From: Acinetobacter pragensis
GTDB taxonomy: Bacteria; Pseudomonadota; Gammaproteobacteria; Pseudomonadales; Moraxellaceae
Reading direction: 5' to 3'
Length of the DNA stretch: 64,000 nt
Assembly (NCBI RefSeq): GCF_001605895.1
Contig: NZ_LUAW01000017.1
Location: 1-64,000, forward strand
How positions within the stretch are numbered: the stretch's first letter is position 1; each line of letters begins with the position of its first letter. The notes beneath the pieces are model-generated. The model saw only the letters and a list, made by a program, of their open reading frames with translations. It did not search any database and was not told the DNA's origin. Positions 54,098-62,130 of the stretch are shown here, in pieces. The position numbers were made by a program, and so were the translations under genes.

Positions 54098-55360
54098 ATG
54101 AATGAAGCTGTTCCCTCAGTTGTTGCGATTGACATTGGGACACATAAAGTTTCAGTTTTGATTGGTAAGGTCCATGCACCGGATAATATTCAGGTGATTG
54201 GCATGGCGACCGCTCGTAACCGAGGCATGAATAAAGGCAAAATTGTCAGTCTCGATAAGGTGATTACCGCAATTAAAAATGCAGTGCAGGAAGCGGAAGA
54301 CATGGCGGAATGCCGTGTGCATTCTGCATGGATTTCCATTCCTAGCGCCGAATTGAAAAGTTTTTATGCCTCTGGGCGTACACCTGTAGAAAATACGGAC
54401 CATACAATAACAACCAATGAAGTGGTGCGTGCATTAGAACTGGCCAAAGCCAGCCATTTAACATCGGATCATTACCTGGTCAGCGCAGTGCCGCTTGGGT
54501 TTGAGCTGGATGATGCGCCAGAATGGGTGTTTAACCCGATCCGCATGTCTGCGCACAGCATGACTGGGCACTATCATTTGATGATGCTGCCGATCAGCAC
54601 CATGCAGAATTTGGACCGTGCATTGAAAGGCGCCAATATCGGTGTTGAGCGCATGGTGATTTCCAGCTTGGCGACAGCTGAAGCCTGCCTGCTGAAAGAT
54701 GAGCGCGAATATGGCGTCTGCTTGCTGGATATCGGCGCGGGTACCACTAATGTGGCTGTATATTTGGATGGCCGTTTGGCCATGACGCACACGCTGCAGC
54801 GTGGCGGTGAGCATGTCACCCGCGATATCGCGGCGGTGCTGCAAACCACGACTGAAGAAGCGGAACGCATTAAGCTGCTGTACGGCTGTGTAGATCTCAA
54901 AGTTGTTAAGCCGGATCATATGATTCAGTTCCAAGGCATTGATGGCCCGCAAACCATCAGCCGCATTGAGCTGACGGAAATCATTATCGCCCGCTATGAT
55001 GAAATACTGGGCTTGGTGCGGGAAGTGCTGGAACGCAATGGCGCGATTCACGGCCTGTATCATGGTGTGGTATTGACGGGAGATGCTGGGCAAATTGAAG
55101 GGATGGTCAGTTTTGCGCGCAAAACACTGGGTGTTTCTGCACATTTGGGCAATCCGCCGGTGCAGGTGCATGCCGATGAACAGAATCAGGCTGCGCTGCG
55201 CCGTTCGCAATATGCAACAGCAGCTGGCCTGCTGATGTTTAGCCAAAGCGATACGCAGGATACGATTGTAGAGCAGGATGATCCTGAGCGCTTATCAATG
55301 ACGCAACGCGTCAAGCGTGCTTGGTCAGGCTTGAATGAAACACTGAAATCCATCTTTTAA
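54098..55360 (+). CDS. ftsA: Cell division protein FtsA
   Basis: The 420-residue actin-like ATPase anchors FtsZ to the membrane. The start VVAIDIGTHKVSVLIG is phosphate-1, the 1C subdomain covers about 85-165, LLDIGAGTTNVAVY near 209 is phosphate-2, and VVLTGDAGQIEG is the adenosine motif. The C-terminus VKRAWSGLNETLKSIF is the conserved amphipathic membrane-targeting helix. It precedes ftsZ by 157 bases. Confidence 0.96.
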   Translation: MNEAVPSVVAIDIGTHKVSVLIGKVHAPDNIQVIGMATARNRGMNKGKIVSLDKVITAIKNAVQEAEDMAECRVHSAWISIPSAELKSFYASGRTPVENTDHTITTNEVVRALELAKASHLTSDHYLVSAVPLGFELDDAPEWVFNPIRMSAHSMTGHYHLMMLPISTMQNLDRALKGANIGVERMVISSLATAEACLLKDEREYGVCLLDIGAGTTNVAVYLDGRLAMTHTLQRGGEHVTRDIAAVLQTTTEEAERIKLLYGCVDLKVVKPDHMIQFQGIDGPQTISRIELTEIIIARYDEILGLVREVLERNGAIHGLYHGVVLTGDAGQIEGMVSFARKTLGVSAHLGNPPVQVHADEQNQAALRRSQYATAAGLLMFSQSDTQDTIVEQDDPERLSMTQRVKRAWSGLNETLKSIF

Positions 55361-55412
55361 GTGGAATTTTTTGGGAATATTGTTGGGAAGTTGTACGGAA
55401 TATCGCTTGAAC

Positions 55413-55442
55413 TTGACAAGCTCAGGCCGGAACCGCATTCTA
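55413..55442 (+). promoter_or_regulatory. Candidate promoter in the ftsA-ftsZ gap
   Basis: A perfect TTGACA (55413-55418) is followed after 17-18 bases by ATTCTA or CATTCT, a weak -10. It lies within the unusually long 157-base gap and may add transcription for ftsZ. Confidence 0.35.
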
Positions 55443-55517
55443 AAAACAATTTTATTAAGATCAAGGCAGTATACGGGCTGATGTGACTGCCGATTAAGAT
55501 TAGGAATTTTACAGGTC

Positions 55518-56714
55518 ATGGCCTCATTTGAATTTTTAGAAGATGATCAAAGCGACAGCATTGGTCAAGCCCGTTTCACTGTATTCGGTGTAGGCGGCGC
55601 AGGTGGAAACGCTGTGCAGCACATGCTTGAATCAGATATTCAGGGTGTGAAGTTTGTTTGCGCAAATACCGATAAGCAAGCGCTGGACCGCATGAATGCG
55701 CAGTTCAAAATCCAGCTGGGCGAGCAGGGCACACGCGGCTTAGGCGCAGGCGCCAATCCTCAAGTTGGACAGGCGGCCGCAGAAGAAAGCCGTGAACTGA
55801 TCCGCCAGCATTTGGAAGGTACAGACATGGTGTTTGTGACTGCCGGCATGGGCGGCGGCACAGGCACAGGCGCAGCGCCAGTGGTTGCTGAAATTGCGAA
55901 AGAGATGGGTATTTTGACTGTAGGCGTGGTGACTACGCCCTTCAACTTTGAAGGCAAGCGCCGCCAGCAGTCCGCAGAAAAAGGCATTGAGGCTTTAGAG
56001 CAGCATGTTGATTCCCTGATTATTATTCCGAACCAGCGTTTGCTGAAAGTGTTCCGCGATATTTCAATGAAAGATGCTTATAAAAAAGCAGATGACGTTC
56101 TATTGAATGCAGTGCGCAGTATTTTTGATTTGGTGGTCCGTCCAGGGCATATCAACCTTGACTTTGCTGACTTGAAAACGGCAATGAGCACACGCGGTTA
56201 CGCGATGATGGGTGCAGGTTCTGGCCGCGGCGAAAACCGTGCGCGCCAGGCTGCAGAACAAGCCATCCGCAGTCCATTGCTGGATAACGTGACCATCATG
56301 AATGCTAAAGGCATTTTGATTAACGTGACGGGCGGCGATGATGTGACTTTCGGTGAAATTGAAGAAATCACCGATGTGGTCAATCAAATTGTCGATTTGG
56401 ATGAAGGGCAAGTGTTCTATGGCACAGTCTTTGATCCCGATGCGCGTGATGAAATCAGCGTGACGGTGATTGCGACAGGCCTGACCCGAAATTCTGCAGA
56501 TTCTGCAGAACCTGTGAAGCGTCCAAGCGTGCAGGCGGTCCGCCAGCAGACTGCGGCGCAGGCGGCGGTTGATGAAGATGATGTACCTGCAATTCAGCGC
56601 CAGCAGGCGGATGGCACTAACGGCATGCCGGTTCAGTCGGCTCCTGCGGTTTCCAGCCCGCGCCCGACACCTATGAGCATTCAGGATTATTTAAAAAATC
56701 AACAGCGCAAGTAA
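55518..56714 (+). CDS. ftsZ: Cell division protein FtsZ
   Basis: FtsZ is the tubulin homologue that forms the division ring. The 398-residue protein has GVGGAGGNAV (24-33), the tubulin signature GGGTGTGAA (112-120), the synergy loop NLDFADLKTAM near 212 and, after a variable Gln/Ala-rich linker (about 325-385), the conserved C-terminal peptide MSIQDYLKNQQRK that binds FtsA and ZipA. The sequence is complete. Confidence 0.98.
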   Translation: MASFEFLEDDQSDSIGQARFTVFGVGGAGGNAVQHMLESDIQGVKFVCANTDKQALDRMNAQFKIQLGEQGTRGLGAGANPQVGQAAAEESRELIRQHLEGTDMVFVTAGMGGGTGTGAAPVVAEIAKEMGILTVGVVTTPFNFEGKRRQQSAEKGIEALEQHVDSLIIIPNQRLLKVFRDISMKDAYKKADDVLLNAVRSIFDLVVRPGHINLDFADLKTAMSTRGYAMMGAGSGRGENRARQAAEQAIRSPLLDNVTIMNAKGILINVTGGDDVTFGEIEEITDVVNQIVDLDEGQVFYGTVFDPDARDEISVTVIATGLTRNSADSAEPVKRPSVQAVRQQTAAQAAVDEDDVPAIQRQQADGTNGMPVQSAPAVSSPRPTPMSIQDYLKNQQRK

Positions 56715-56749
56715 CTATCAGTGCGTTGATTTTTAATAAAAAAATATAA

Positions 56750-56779
56750 AAAGGTGGCAGTAATGCTGCCTTTTTTGTT
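56750..56779 (+). terminator. Probable terminator after ftsZ
   Basis: An A-run with GGCAG pairs with CTGCC and a long T-run around TAATG. The stem is short (5 bp plus A-T pairs with a bulge), so termination may be partial. Confidence 0.6.
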
Positions 56780-56839
56780 TTTTATCAATGGCTAAATATG
56801 CTAACGTATAGCGGTTTTATCTACCGATGAATGAGAAGC

Positions 56840-57742
56840 ATGTTGAAACAGCGTACCCTGCAGCGCGTCGTGAAAGCGAGCGGAATTGGTCTTCATAGTG
56901 GGCAGAAAGTCATGATTAACTTTGTGCCGCATCATGCAGACGGGGGAATTGTGTTTCGCCGCATCGATTTGGAACCGAAAGTGGATATTCCAGCAGATGC
57001 CATGCTGATCCAGGAAGCATTCATGTGCTCAAATTTAGTTCAGGAAAATGCCAAAGTTGGCACCATTGAACATATTATGAGTGCAATCGCAGGCTTAGGT
57101 ATTGATAACTTGATTATTGAAGTGTCTGCGTCAGAAGTGCCGATTATGGATGGCAGCGCAGGGCCGTTTATTTATTTGCTGATGCAGGGCGGCTTGGCTG
57201 AGCAGGACGCGCCAAAAAAATTCATTAAAATATTGAAGCCTGTGGCTGCCTATATTGACGATAAAAAAGCTGTCTTCAGTCCGCATGAGGGCTTTCAGCT
57301 GAATTTTACCATTGATTTTGACCATCCGGCCTTTAAAAAAGAAGACCAGTCAGCAACGATTGATTTTTCGACAGAAACTTTTGTTTATGAAGTCAGTGAA
57401 GCGCGGACTTTTGGCTTTATGAAGGATTTGGACTATCTGAAGTCTAATAATCTGGCGTTAGGCGCCAGCTTGGATAACGCGGTTGGCTTGGATGACACCG
57501 GTGTGGTGAATGAGGAGGGGCTGCGGTTTGCTGATGAGTTTGTCCGGCATAAAATACTGGATGCAATTGGTGACTTGTATTTATTGGGACACCAGATTAT
57601 TGCTAAATATGATGCCTATAAATCGGGACATGCGCTGAATAATCAGCTGCTGCGCAATGTGAAAAGTGATCCAAGCAGTTATGAAATTGTAACATTTGAT
57701 GACGTAAACGCTTGCCCAATTTCTTATGTCAGTGTGACATAA
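56840..57742 (+). CDS. lpxC: UDP-3-O-acyl-N-acetylglucosamine deacetylase
   Basis: LpxC catalyses the committed step of lipid A synthesis. The product from ATG 56840 has 300 residues, the size of Acinetobacter LpxC; a longer start at 56831 is less likely. The zinc ligands are His78 (GTIEHIMSA), His237 and Asp241 ([12 protein letters not shown]), with Glu77 and His264 (KSGHALNN) as catalytic residues. It follows ftsZ as in many gamma-proteobacteria. Confidence 0.97.
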   Translation: MLKQRTLQRVVKASGIGLHSGQKVMINFVPHHADGGIVFRRIDLEPKVDIPADAMLIQEAFMCSNLVQENAKVGTIEHIMSAIAGLGIDNLIIEVSASEVPIMDGSAGPFIYLLMQGGLAEQDAPKKFIKILKPVAAYIDDKKAVFSPHEGFQLNFTIDFDHPAFKKEDQSATIDFSTETFVYEVSEARTFGFMKDLDYLKSNNLALGASLDNAVGLDDTGVVNEEGLRFADEFVRHKILDAIGDLYLLGHQIIAKYDAYKSGHALNNQLLRNVKSDPSSYEIVTFDDVNACPISYVSVT

Positions 57743-57838
57743 GTCATTGTCTTTTAAATGTTGCGTTATAATATAACAAAATAAAATGATAAATATGTCA
57801 CAAAATATTTTTCAGGCTGAGTGCTGATCCGGCGCCGG

Positions 57839-58279
57839 TTACTTTTTATTGCTTGCCAAACGTAGCATTGCTTGGCTAAGCTTAGGGTCGCTCACAAAGT
57901 CAGCAGCATTGCGCAGAAGATCCTGTGTTTCTGCACTGAGCGGTTCCGAAGCTTTTTCAAGGGACGGTTGCGTTTGAGATGGAACTCTTAGGCGAACTTG
58001 AATCTTGTTTAATTCCTTCAATTCATGTATTTGTGAAAGCTGATCAATGTATTGCTTTTGAAGATAAGCCAGCTGGCTCACCAGCGCCTGATTTTCGCCA
58101 GTAAGCATCAGCACACCATTTTGATAACAAACGACTTGCCATTGTTCCGGCTGGGGCAATAAAGGTTGAACGAGTTTCGTAAGTTTCTGCCAGGCAGCGA
58201 CTTGCGTTGAGAGAAACGAAAAGTTTCCTGTTTTTATGTGTTTTCTTGTTTGTTGAAAGACGTTCAGGGGTTCAGACAT
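57839..58279 (-). CDS. dciA: DciA-like helicase loader (DUF721)
   Basis: The 146-residue protein has the DUF721 pattern: an N-terminal helix, WQVVCYQNGVLMLTGENQALVSQLAYLQ (KH-like core, given in part) and ELKELNKIQVRLRVP, followed by an extended, likely disordered C-terminal part ending in a short helix. DciA recruits DnaB in bacteria without DnaC, which includes Acinetobacter. Placement beside lpxC resembles Pseudomonas. It is divergent from the M23 peptidase gene by 109 bases. Confidence 0.8.
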   Translation of the reverse strand: MSEPLNVFQQTRKHIKTGNFSFLSTQVAAWQKLTKLVQPLLPQPEQWQVVCYQNGVLMLTGENQALVSQLAYLQKQYIDQLSQIHELKELNKIQVRLRVPSQTQPSLEKASEPLSAETQDLLRNAADFVSDPKLSQAMLRLASNKK

Positions 58280-58388
58280 TCATATTTCCTTCATGTTTAT
58301 GTCCTAATCTTATGCGCTTCTTTTAGTAGATATCAAGGAAGAGATCACTCAAGGAATTCGATTAAGAACAGTTTTAACGAGGTTTTTT

Positions 58389-59078
58389 ATGCATTTGCGC
58401 CGTATTTTATTGGCATTTTCATTCGCCGCTTCAGCAGCTTCAGTTGCCTTTGCGGACTTGGTTGATGTAAATCAGGACGGTTCTACAGACCGTATTGAAC
58501 AATTAACCCGCACTTTGTCTCAAGGTGCATATTCTGAATCCAACGATATTGATATTCCTGCTGAAACAAAATTGAATGTACAGCTACGGGAAAAGAGCAT
58601 TGAACTGAATAATGCGTCAATTGCGAAGAAATACGGTTCAAGCAGCTCAAAGTCTTATACATCATCATCAAGCAACCCATATTCATGGCTGGTGGCGCAT
58701 CCGCTTCCTGATTTGAAGCGCGTCAGCTCTAACTATGGCGGCCGCACAATGGGTGGCCGTGCAGAAAACCACTCCGGCTTGGATATGTCAGCGCCAAGCG
58801 GCACGCCAATCTATGCGACAGGCCCAGGCATTGTCACTAAATCAGGCTGGGGCACAGGTTATGGCCAATATGTTGAAATTAATCATGGCAACGGTTATCT
58901 GACCCGTTATGCGCATGCGTCCCGTTTAATTGCGCGTGTCGGCGACCGGGTTGAAGCTGGTGAGCAGATTGCCAATGTCGGCTGTACTGGCCGCTGCACA
59001 GGCCCGCATTTGCACTATGAAGTTGTAAAAGATGGCCAGCGCAAGAATCCATCGACTTATTTAGCGATGCTGCCATAA
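58389..59078 (+). CDS. M23 (LytM-type) peptidase
   Basis: The 229-residue exported protein has a signal peptide (cleaved near VAFAD, residue 22), a Ser-rich linker (about 78-95) and a LytM domain. The zinc ligands and catalytic His are in NHSGLDMSAPSG (H-x-x-x-D) and GPHLHYEVVKDG (H-x-H). It is probably a periplasmic peptidoglycan endopeptidase. The gene is next to dciA as in Pseudomonas. Confidence 0.92.
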   Translation: MHLRRILLAFSFAASAASVAFADLVDVNQDGSTDRIEQLTRTLSQGAYSESNDIDIPAETKLNVQLREKSIELNNASIAKKYGSSSSKSYTSSSSNPYSWLVAHPLPDLKRVSSNYGGRTMGGRAENHSGLDMSAPSGTPIYATGPGIVTKSGWGTGYGQYVEINHGNGYLTRYAHASRLIARVGDRVEAGEQIANVGCTGRCTGPHLHYEVVKDGQRKNPSTYLAMLP

Positions 59079-59159
59079 GAAGCAAGAAGCTCGTTATTCC
59101 AAAACATTTAACGCAAAACGCATAGCATCATAATAAAACCTCAAAAACTGTTTTTTAAT

Positions 59160-59200
59160 AAGGTCATTGTCCAAGCCAGCGCTTGAGCAGTGGCCTTTTT
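59160..59200 (+). terminator. Long-loop hairpin after the M23 peptidase gene
   Basis: AAGGTCA (59160-59166) pairs with TGGCCTT (59191-59197, one G-U pair); an inner CAAGC/GCTTG pair extends it; T residues follow. Confidence 0.65.
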
Positions 59201-59425
59201 TACATTTTAGATCTACACATTTAAGACTATCATTTTATAGAATAGAAATCGGTTAATATTTGCTCATTATTGGCTGAAATTTGCTAATTTGTGTAACTAA
59301 TAGTCAATGTCTATTTATTTACTAAATATTAGTCCATTATCGTATTCATCTGCAGCCATAACTGAGCTGGAGCAAAATATGATACATATAGAAGTATAAA
59401 ATTAGGCACACAGGATAGGTGAAAC
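59201..59425. other. Regulatory gap upstream of aceE
   Basis: AT-rich DNA with two near-direct repeats, TAATAGTCAAT (59298-59308) and TATTAGTCCAT (59337-59347), which could be regulator half-sites. The PdhR TTGGTNNNACCAA operator seen in enterics is absent. No gene is supported. Confidence 0.4.
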
Positions 59426-62128
59426 ATGGCGTTCTACGGCGATACAGATGCGCAGGAAACCCAGGAATGGCAAGAAGCATTTGATTCAGTTTTACAGCAT
59501 ATGGGAACGGAGCGCGCAGCTTTTCTGCTTGAAAAACTGTATCAGCGCGCAATTGCTAAGCACGTTTCTATTCAGCGTCTAAATACTCCTTACCGCAATA
59601 CCATTTCAGTTGAAGAGCAGCCGGCAATGCCGGGCGATCAGGATATGGAGCGTCGAATCCGCGCGCTGATCCGCTGGAATGCCTTGGCTATGGTGCTGCG
59701 CGCCAATAAAACAGGCGATGATTTAGGCGGCCACTTAGCCAGCTTCGCATCTTCTGCAACACTTTACGATGTGGGCTTTAACCACTTCTTCCGCGCCAAC
59801 AGCGACAGCTTTGGCGGCGACATGATCTATTATCAAGGCCACTGTGCGCCGGGTATCTATGCGCGTTCATTCCTTGAAGGCCGCTTAACAGAAGAGCATT
59901 TAAACAATTTCCGCCGTGAAGTCGGCGGCATTGGCCTGCCAAGCTATCCGCATCCGTATTTGATGCCGGATTACTGGCAGTTCCCGACTGTGTCGATGGG
60001 TCTCGGCCCGATTATGTCCATTTATCAGGCGCACATTCAAAAGTACCTGATGAACCGCGGCTTGATTAAAGAAGAAGACCGTAAAGTCTGGGCTTATCTG
60101 GGCGATGGTGAAATGGATGAGCCGGAAAGTCTGGGCGCTATTTCATTGGCTGGCCGTGAAAAGCTGGACAACCTGATTTGGGTGGTGAACTGCAACTTGC
60201 AGCGTCTGGATGGTCCAGTGCGCGGTAACGGTAAAATTATTCAGGAACTGGAATCTTTGTTCCGCGGTGCGGGCTGGCGTGTCATTAAAGTCGTGTGGGG
60301 CCGCCATTGGGATCCGCTGCTGGCGAAGGATACGACTGGCGCACTTCAAGCGGTTATGGAAGAAGCGGTAGATGGGGACTTCCAGCGCTACCAAGTGAAA
60401 GGCGGCGCATATGCGCGTGAGAAATTCTTTGGTAAATATCCAGAAGCGAAAGAGCTGGTTAAAGATTTAAGCGATGAAGATATTGATAATCTGAACCGCG
60501 GCGGCCATGACCCGTACAAAGTCTTTGCTGCCTATGCAGAAGCATGCACAGCCAAAGGCCAGCCAACGGTAATTCTGGCGAAAACCGTGAAGGGCTACGG
60601 TTTGTCTGAAGAAATTGAAGCGGTCAACAAAACGCACCAAATCAAGAAAATGCAAATCAATTCTTTGAAATACGTGCGTGACCGTTTCAATCTGCCATTC
60701 TCTGATGAACAGCTTGAAGAAGTGCCTTTCTACCGTCCAAGCGAAAACTCGCCTGAACTGAAATACATGAAAGCGCGCCGTGAAGCGCTGGGCGGCTACT
60801 TGCCTGCACGCCGTAAAGAAAGTGAAATTCTGGCTATTCCAGAGCTTTCGGTATTTGACGGTGTGCTCAAAGGCAGCGGCGGTAAAGAACAGTCAACGAC
60901 GATGGTGATGGTGCGTTTAATTTCTGCATTATTGAAAGAAAAAGCCATTAAAGACCGCGTTGTACCTATTGTTCCGGATGAAGCGCGTACTTTTGGTTTA
61001 GAAGGCATGTTCCGTCAGCTGGGGATTTACGCAGCGCACGGTCAAAAATACACGCCGGAAGACCAAGAACAGTTGATGCATTACCGTGAAGCCAAAGATG
61101 GCCACATGCTTCAGGAAGGCATTAACGAAGCGGGCGCAATGAGCGCATGGGCCGCGCTGGCAACCAGCTATTCCACCAATAATCTGCCAATGATCCCGAT
61201 GTACATGTACTACTCCATGTTCGGTTTTCAGCGTATTGGCGATATTGCATGGGCAGCGGGCGATGCGCAGGCGCAGGGTTTCTTGCTGGGCGCAACAGCG
61301 GGCCGTACAACATTGAATGGCGAAGGCTTGCAGCATCAGGATGGCCACTCGCATATCCTTGCCAACACAATTCCAAACTGCGTGTCTTATGACCCATGTT
61401 TCGGCTATGAATTGGCGGTAATTGTGCATGACGGTTTGCAGCGCATGTATGTCAATCAAGAGCGCGTGTTCTATTACTTGACAGTGATGAATGAGAACTA
61501 TGAACACCCTGAAATGCCGCAAGGCGCTGAAGAAGGCATCAAGCGCGGTATGTATTTACTGCAGGAAGATGAAAAAGCCACTGTTCAGCTGATGGGTTCA
61601 GGCGTGATTCTGCGTGAAGTGATTAAAGCTGCGCAAATTCTGCGTGATGAATATCAAATTCATTCAAATGTATTCAGCGTAACCAGCTTCAATGAATTGG
61701 CGCGTGACGGCATGGCGTGTGAAGAATACAACCGCCTGCATCCAATGGCTGAAACTGCAAAAGAAGCATGGATATCGCAGCAGCTTCGCGGCACGAATGG
61801 TATTGTGGTATCGGCTACAGATCATATGCGCGCATATAGTGAACAAATCCGCGGCTATCTTCCAGACAGCCGTCCATTTGTTGCCTTAGGCACAGATGGC
61901 TATGGCCGCTCAGATACCCGCGCGAACTTGCGCAGCTACTTTGGTGTGGATGCTGCCCATATTGTGGTTGCAACACTGAAAAAATTGGCGGATGAAGGCG
62001 AAGTTGATGCGCGTTTAGTCAAAGATGCAATTTCCAGCTTTGAATTGGATACAGACCGTCCAGTGGCTTGGCTGCCGCAAGCGCATCCTGAACTGCACGC
62101 TGTTGCAGACTACAAAGAGGAGAACTGA
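59426..62128 (+). CDS. aceE: Pyruvate dehydrogenase E1 component (homodimeric type)
   Basis: AceE decarboxylates pyruvate with thiamine diphosphate and passes acetyl to E2. The 900-residue protein is the homodimeric E1: GDGEMDEPES (226-235) followed by NCNLQRLDGPVRG is the thiamine diphosphate motif, and an N-terminal DTDAQETQEW segment is the part that contacts E2. GEGLQHQDGHS lies near residue 632. AGGTGAAAC precedes the ATG. aceF starts two bases after its stop. Confidence 0.97.
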   Translation: MAFYGDTDAQETQEWQEAFDSVLQHMGTERAAFLLEKLYQRAIAKHVSIQRLNTPYRNTISVEEQPAMPGDQDMERRIRALIRWNALAMVLRANKTGDDLGGHLASFASSATLYDVGFNHFFRANSDSFGGDMIYYQGHCAPGIYARSFLEGRLTEEHLNNFRREVGGIGLPSYPHPYLMPDYWQFPTVSMGLGPIMSIYQAHIQKYLMNRGLIKEEDRKVWAYLGDGEMDEPESLGAISLAGREKLDNLIWVVNCNLQRLDGPVRGNGKIIQELESLFRGAGWRVIKVVWGRHWDPLLAKDTTGALQAVMEEAVDGDFQRYQVKGGAYAREKFFGKYPEAKELVKDLSDEDIDNLNRGGHDPYKVFAAYAEACTAKGQPTVILAKTVKGYGLSEEIEAVNKTHQIKKMQINSLKYVRDRFNLPFSDEQLEEVPFYRPSENSPELKYMKARREALGGYLPARRKESEILAIPELSVFDGVLKGSGGKEQSTTMVMVRLISALLKEKAIKDRVVPIVPDEARTFGLEGMFRQLGIYAAHGQKYTPEDQEQLMHYREAKDGHMLQEGINEAGAMSAWAALATSYSTNNLPMIPMYMYYSMFGFQRIGDIAWAAGDAQAQGFLLGATAGRTTLNGEGLQHQDGHSHILANTIPNCVSYDPCFGYELAVIVHDGLQRMYVNQERVFYYLTVMNENYEHPEMPQGAEEGIKRGMYLLQEDEKATVQLMGSGVILREVIKAAQILRDEYQIHSNVFSVTSFNELARDGMACEEYNRLHPMAETAKEAWISQQLRGTNGIVVSATDHMRAYSEQIRGYLPDSRPFVALGTDGYGRSDTRANLRSYFGVDAAHIVVATLKKLADEGEVDARLVKDAISSFELDTDRPVAWLPQAHPELHAVADYKEEN

Positions 62129-62130
62129 TC

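Noticed and set aside
54458-55246. Long open frame (262 codons) on the minus strand opposite ftsA
   Set aside because: It lies wholly inside ftsA, has no start context and its product is His/Gln-rich antisense composition.
60998-61522. Minus-strand frame of 174 codons opposite aceE
   Set aside because: Antisense to a highly conserved coding region; no family features.
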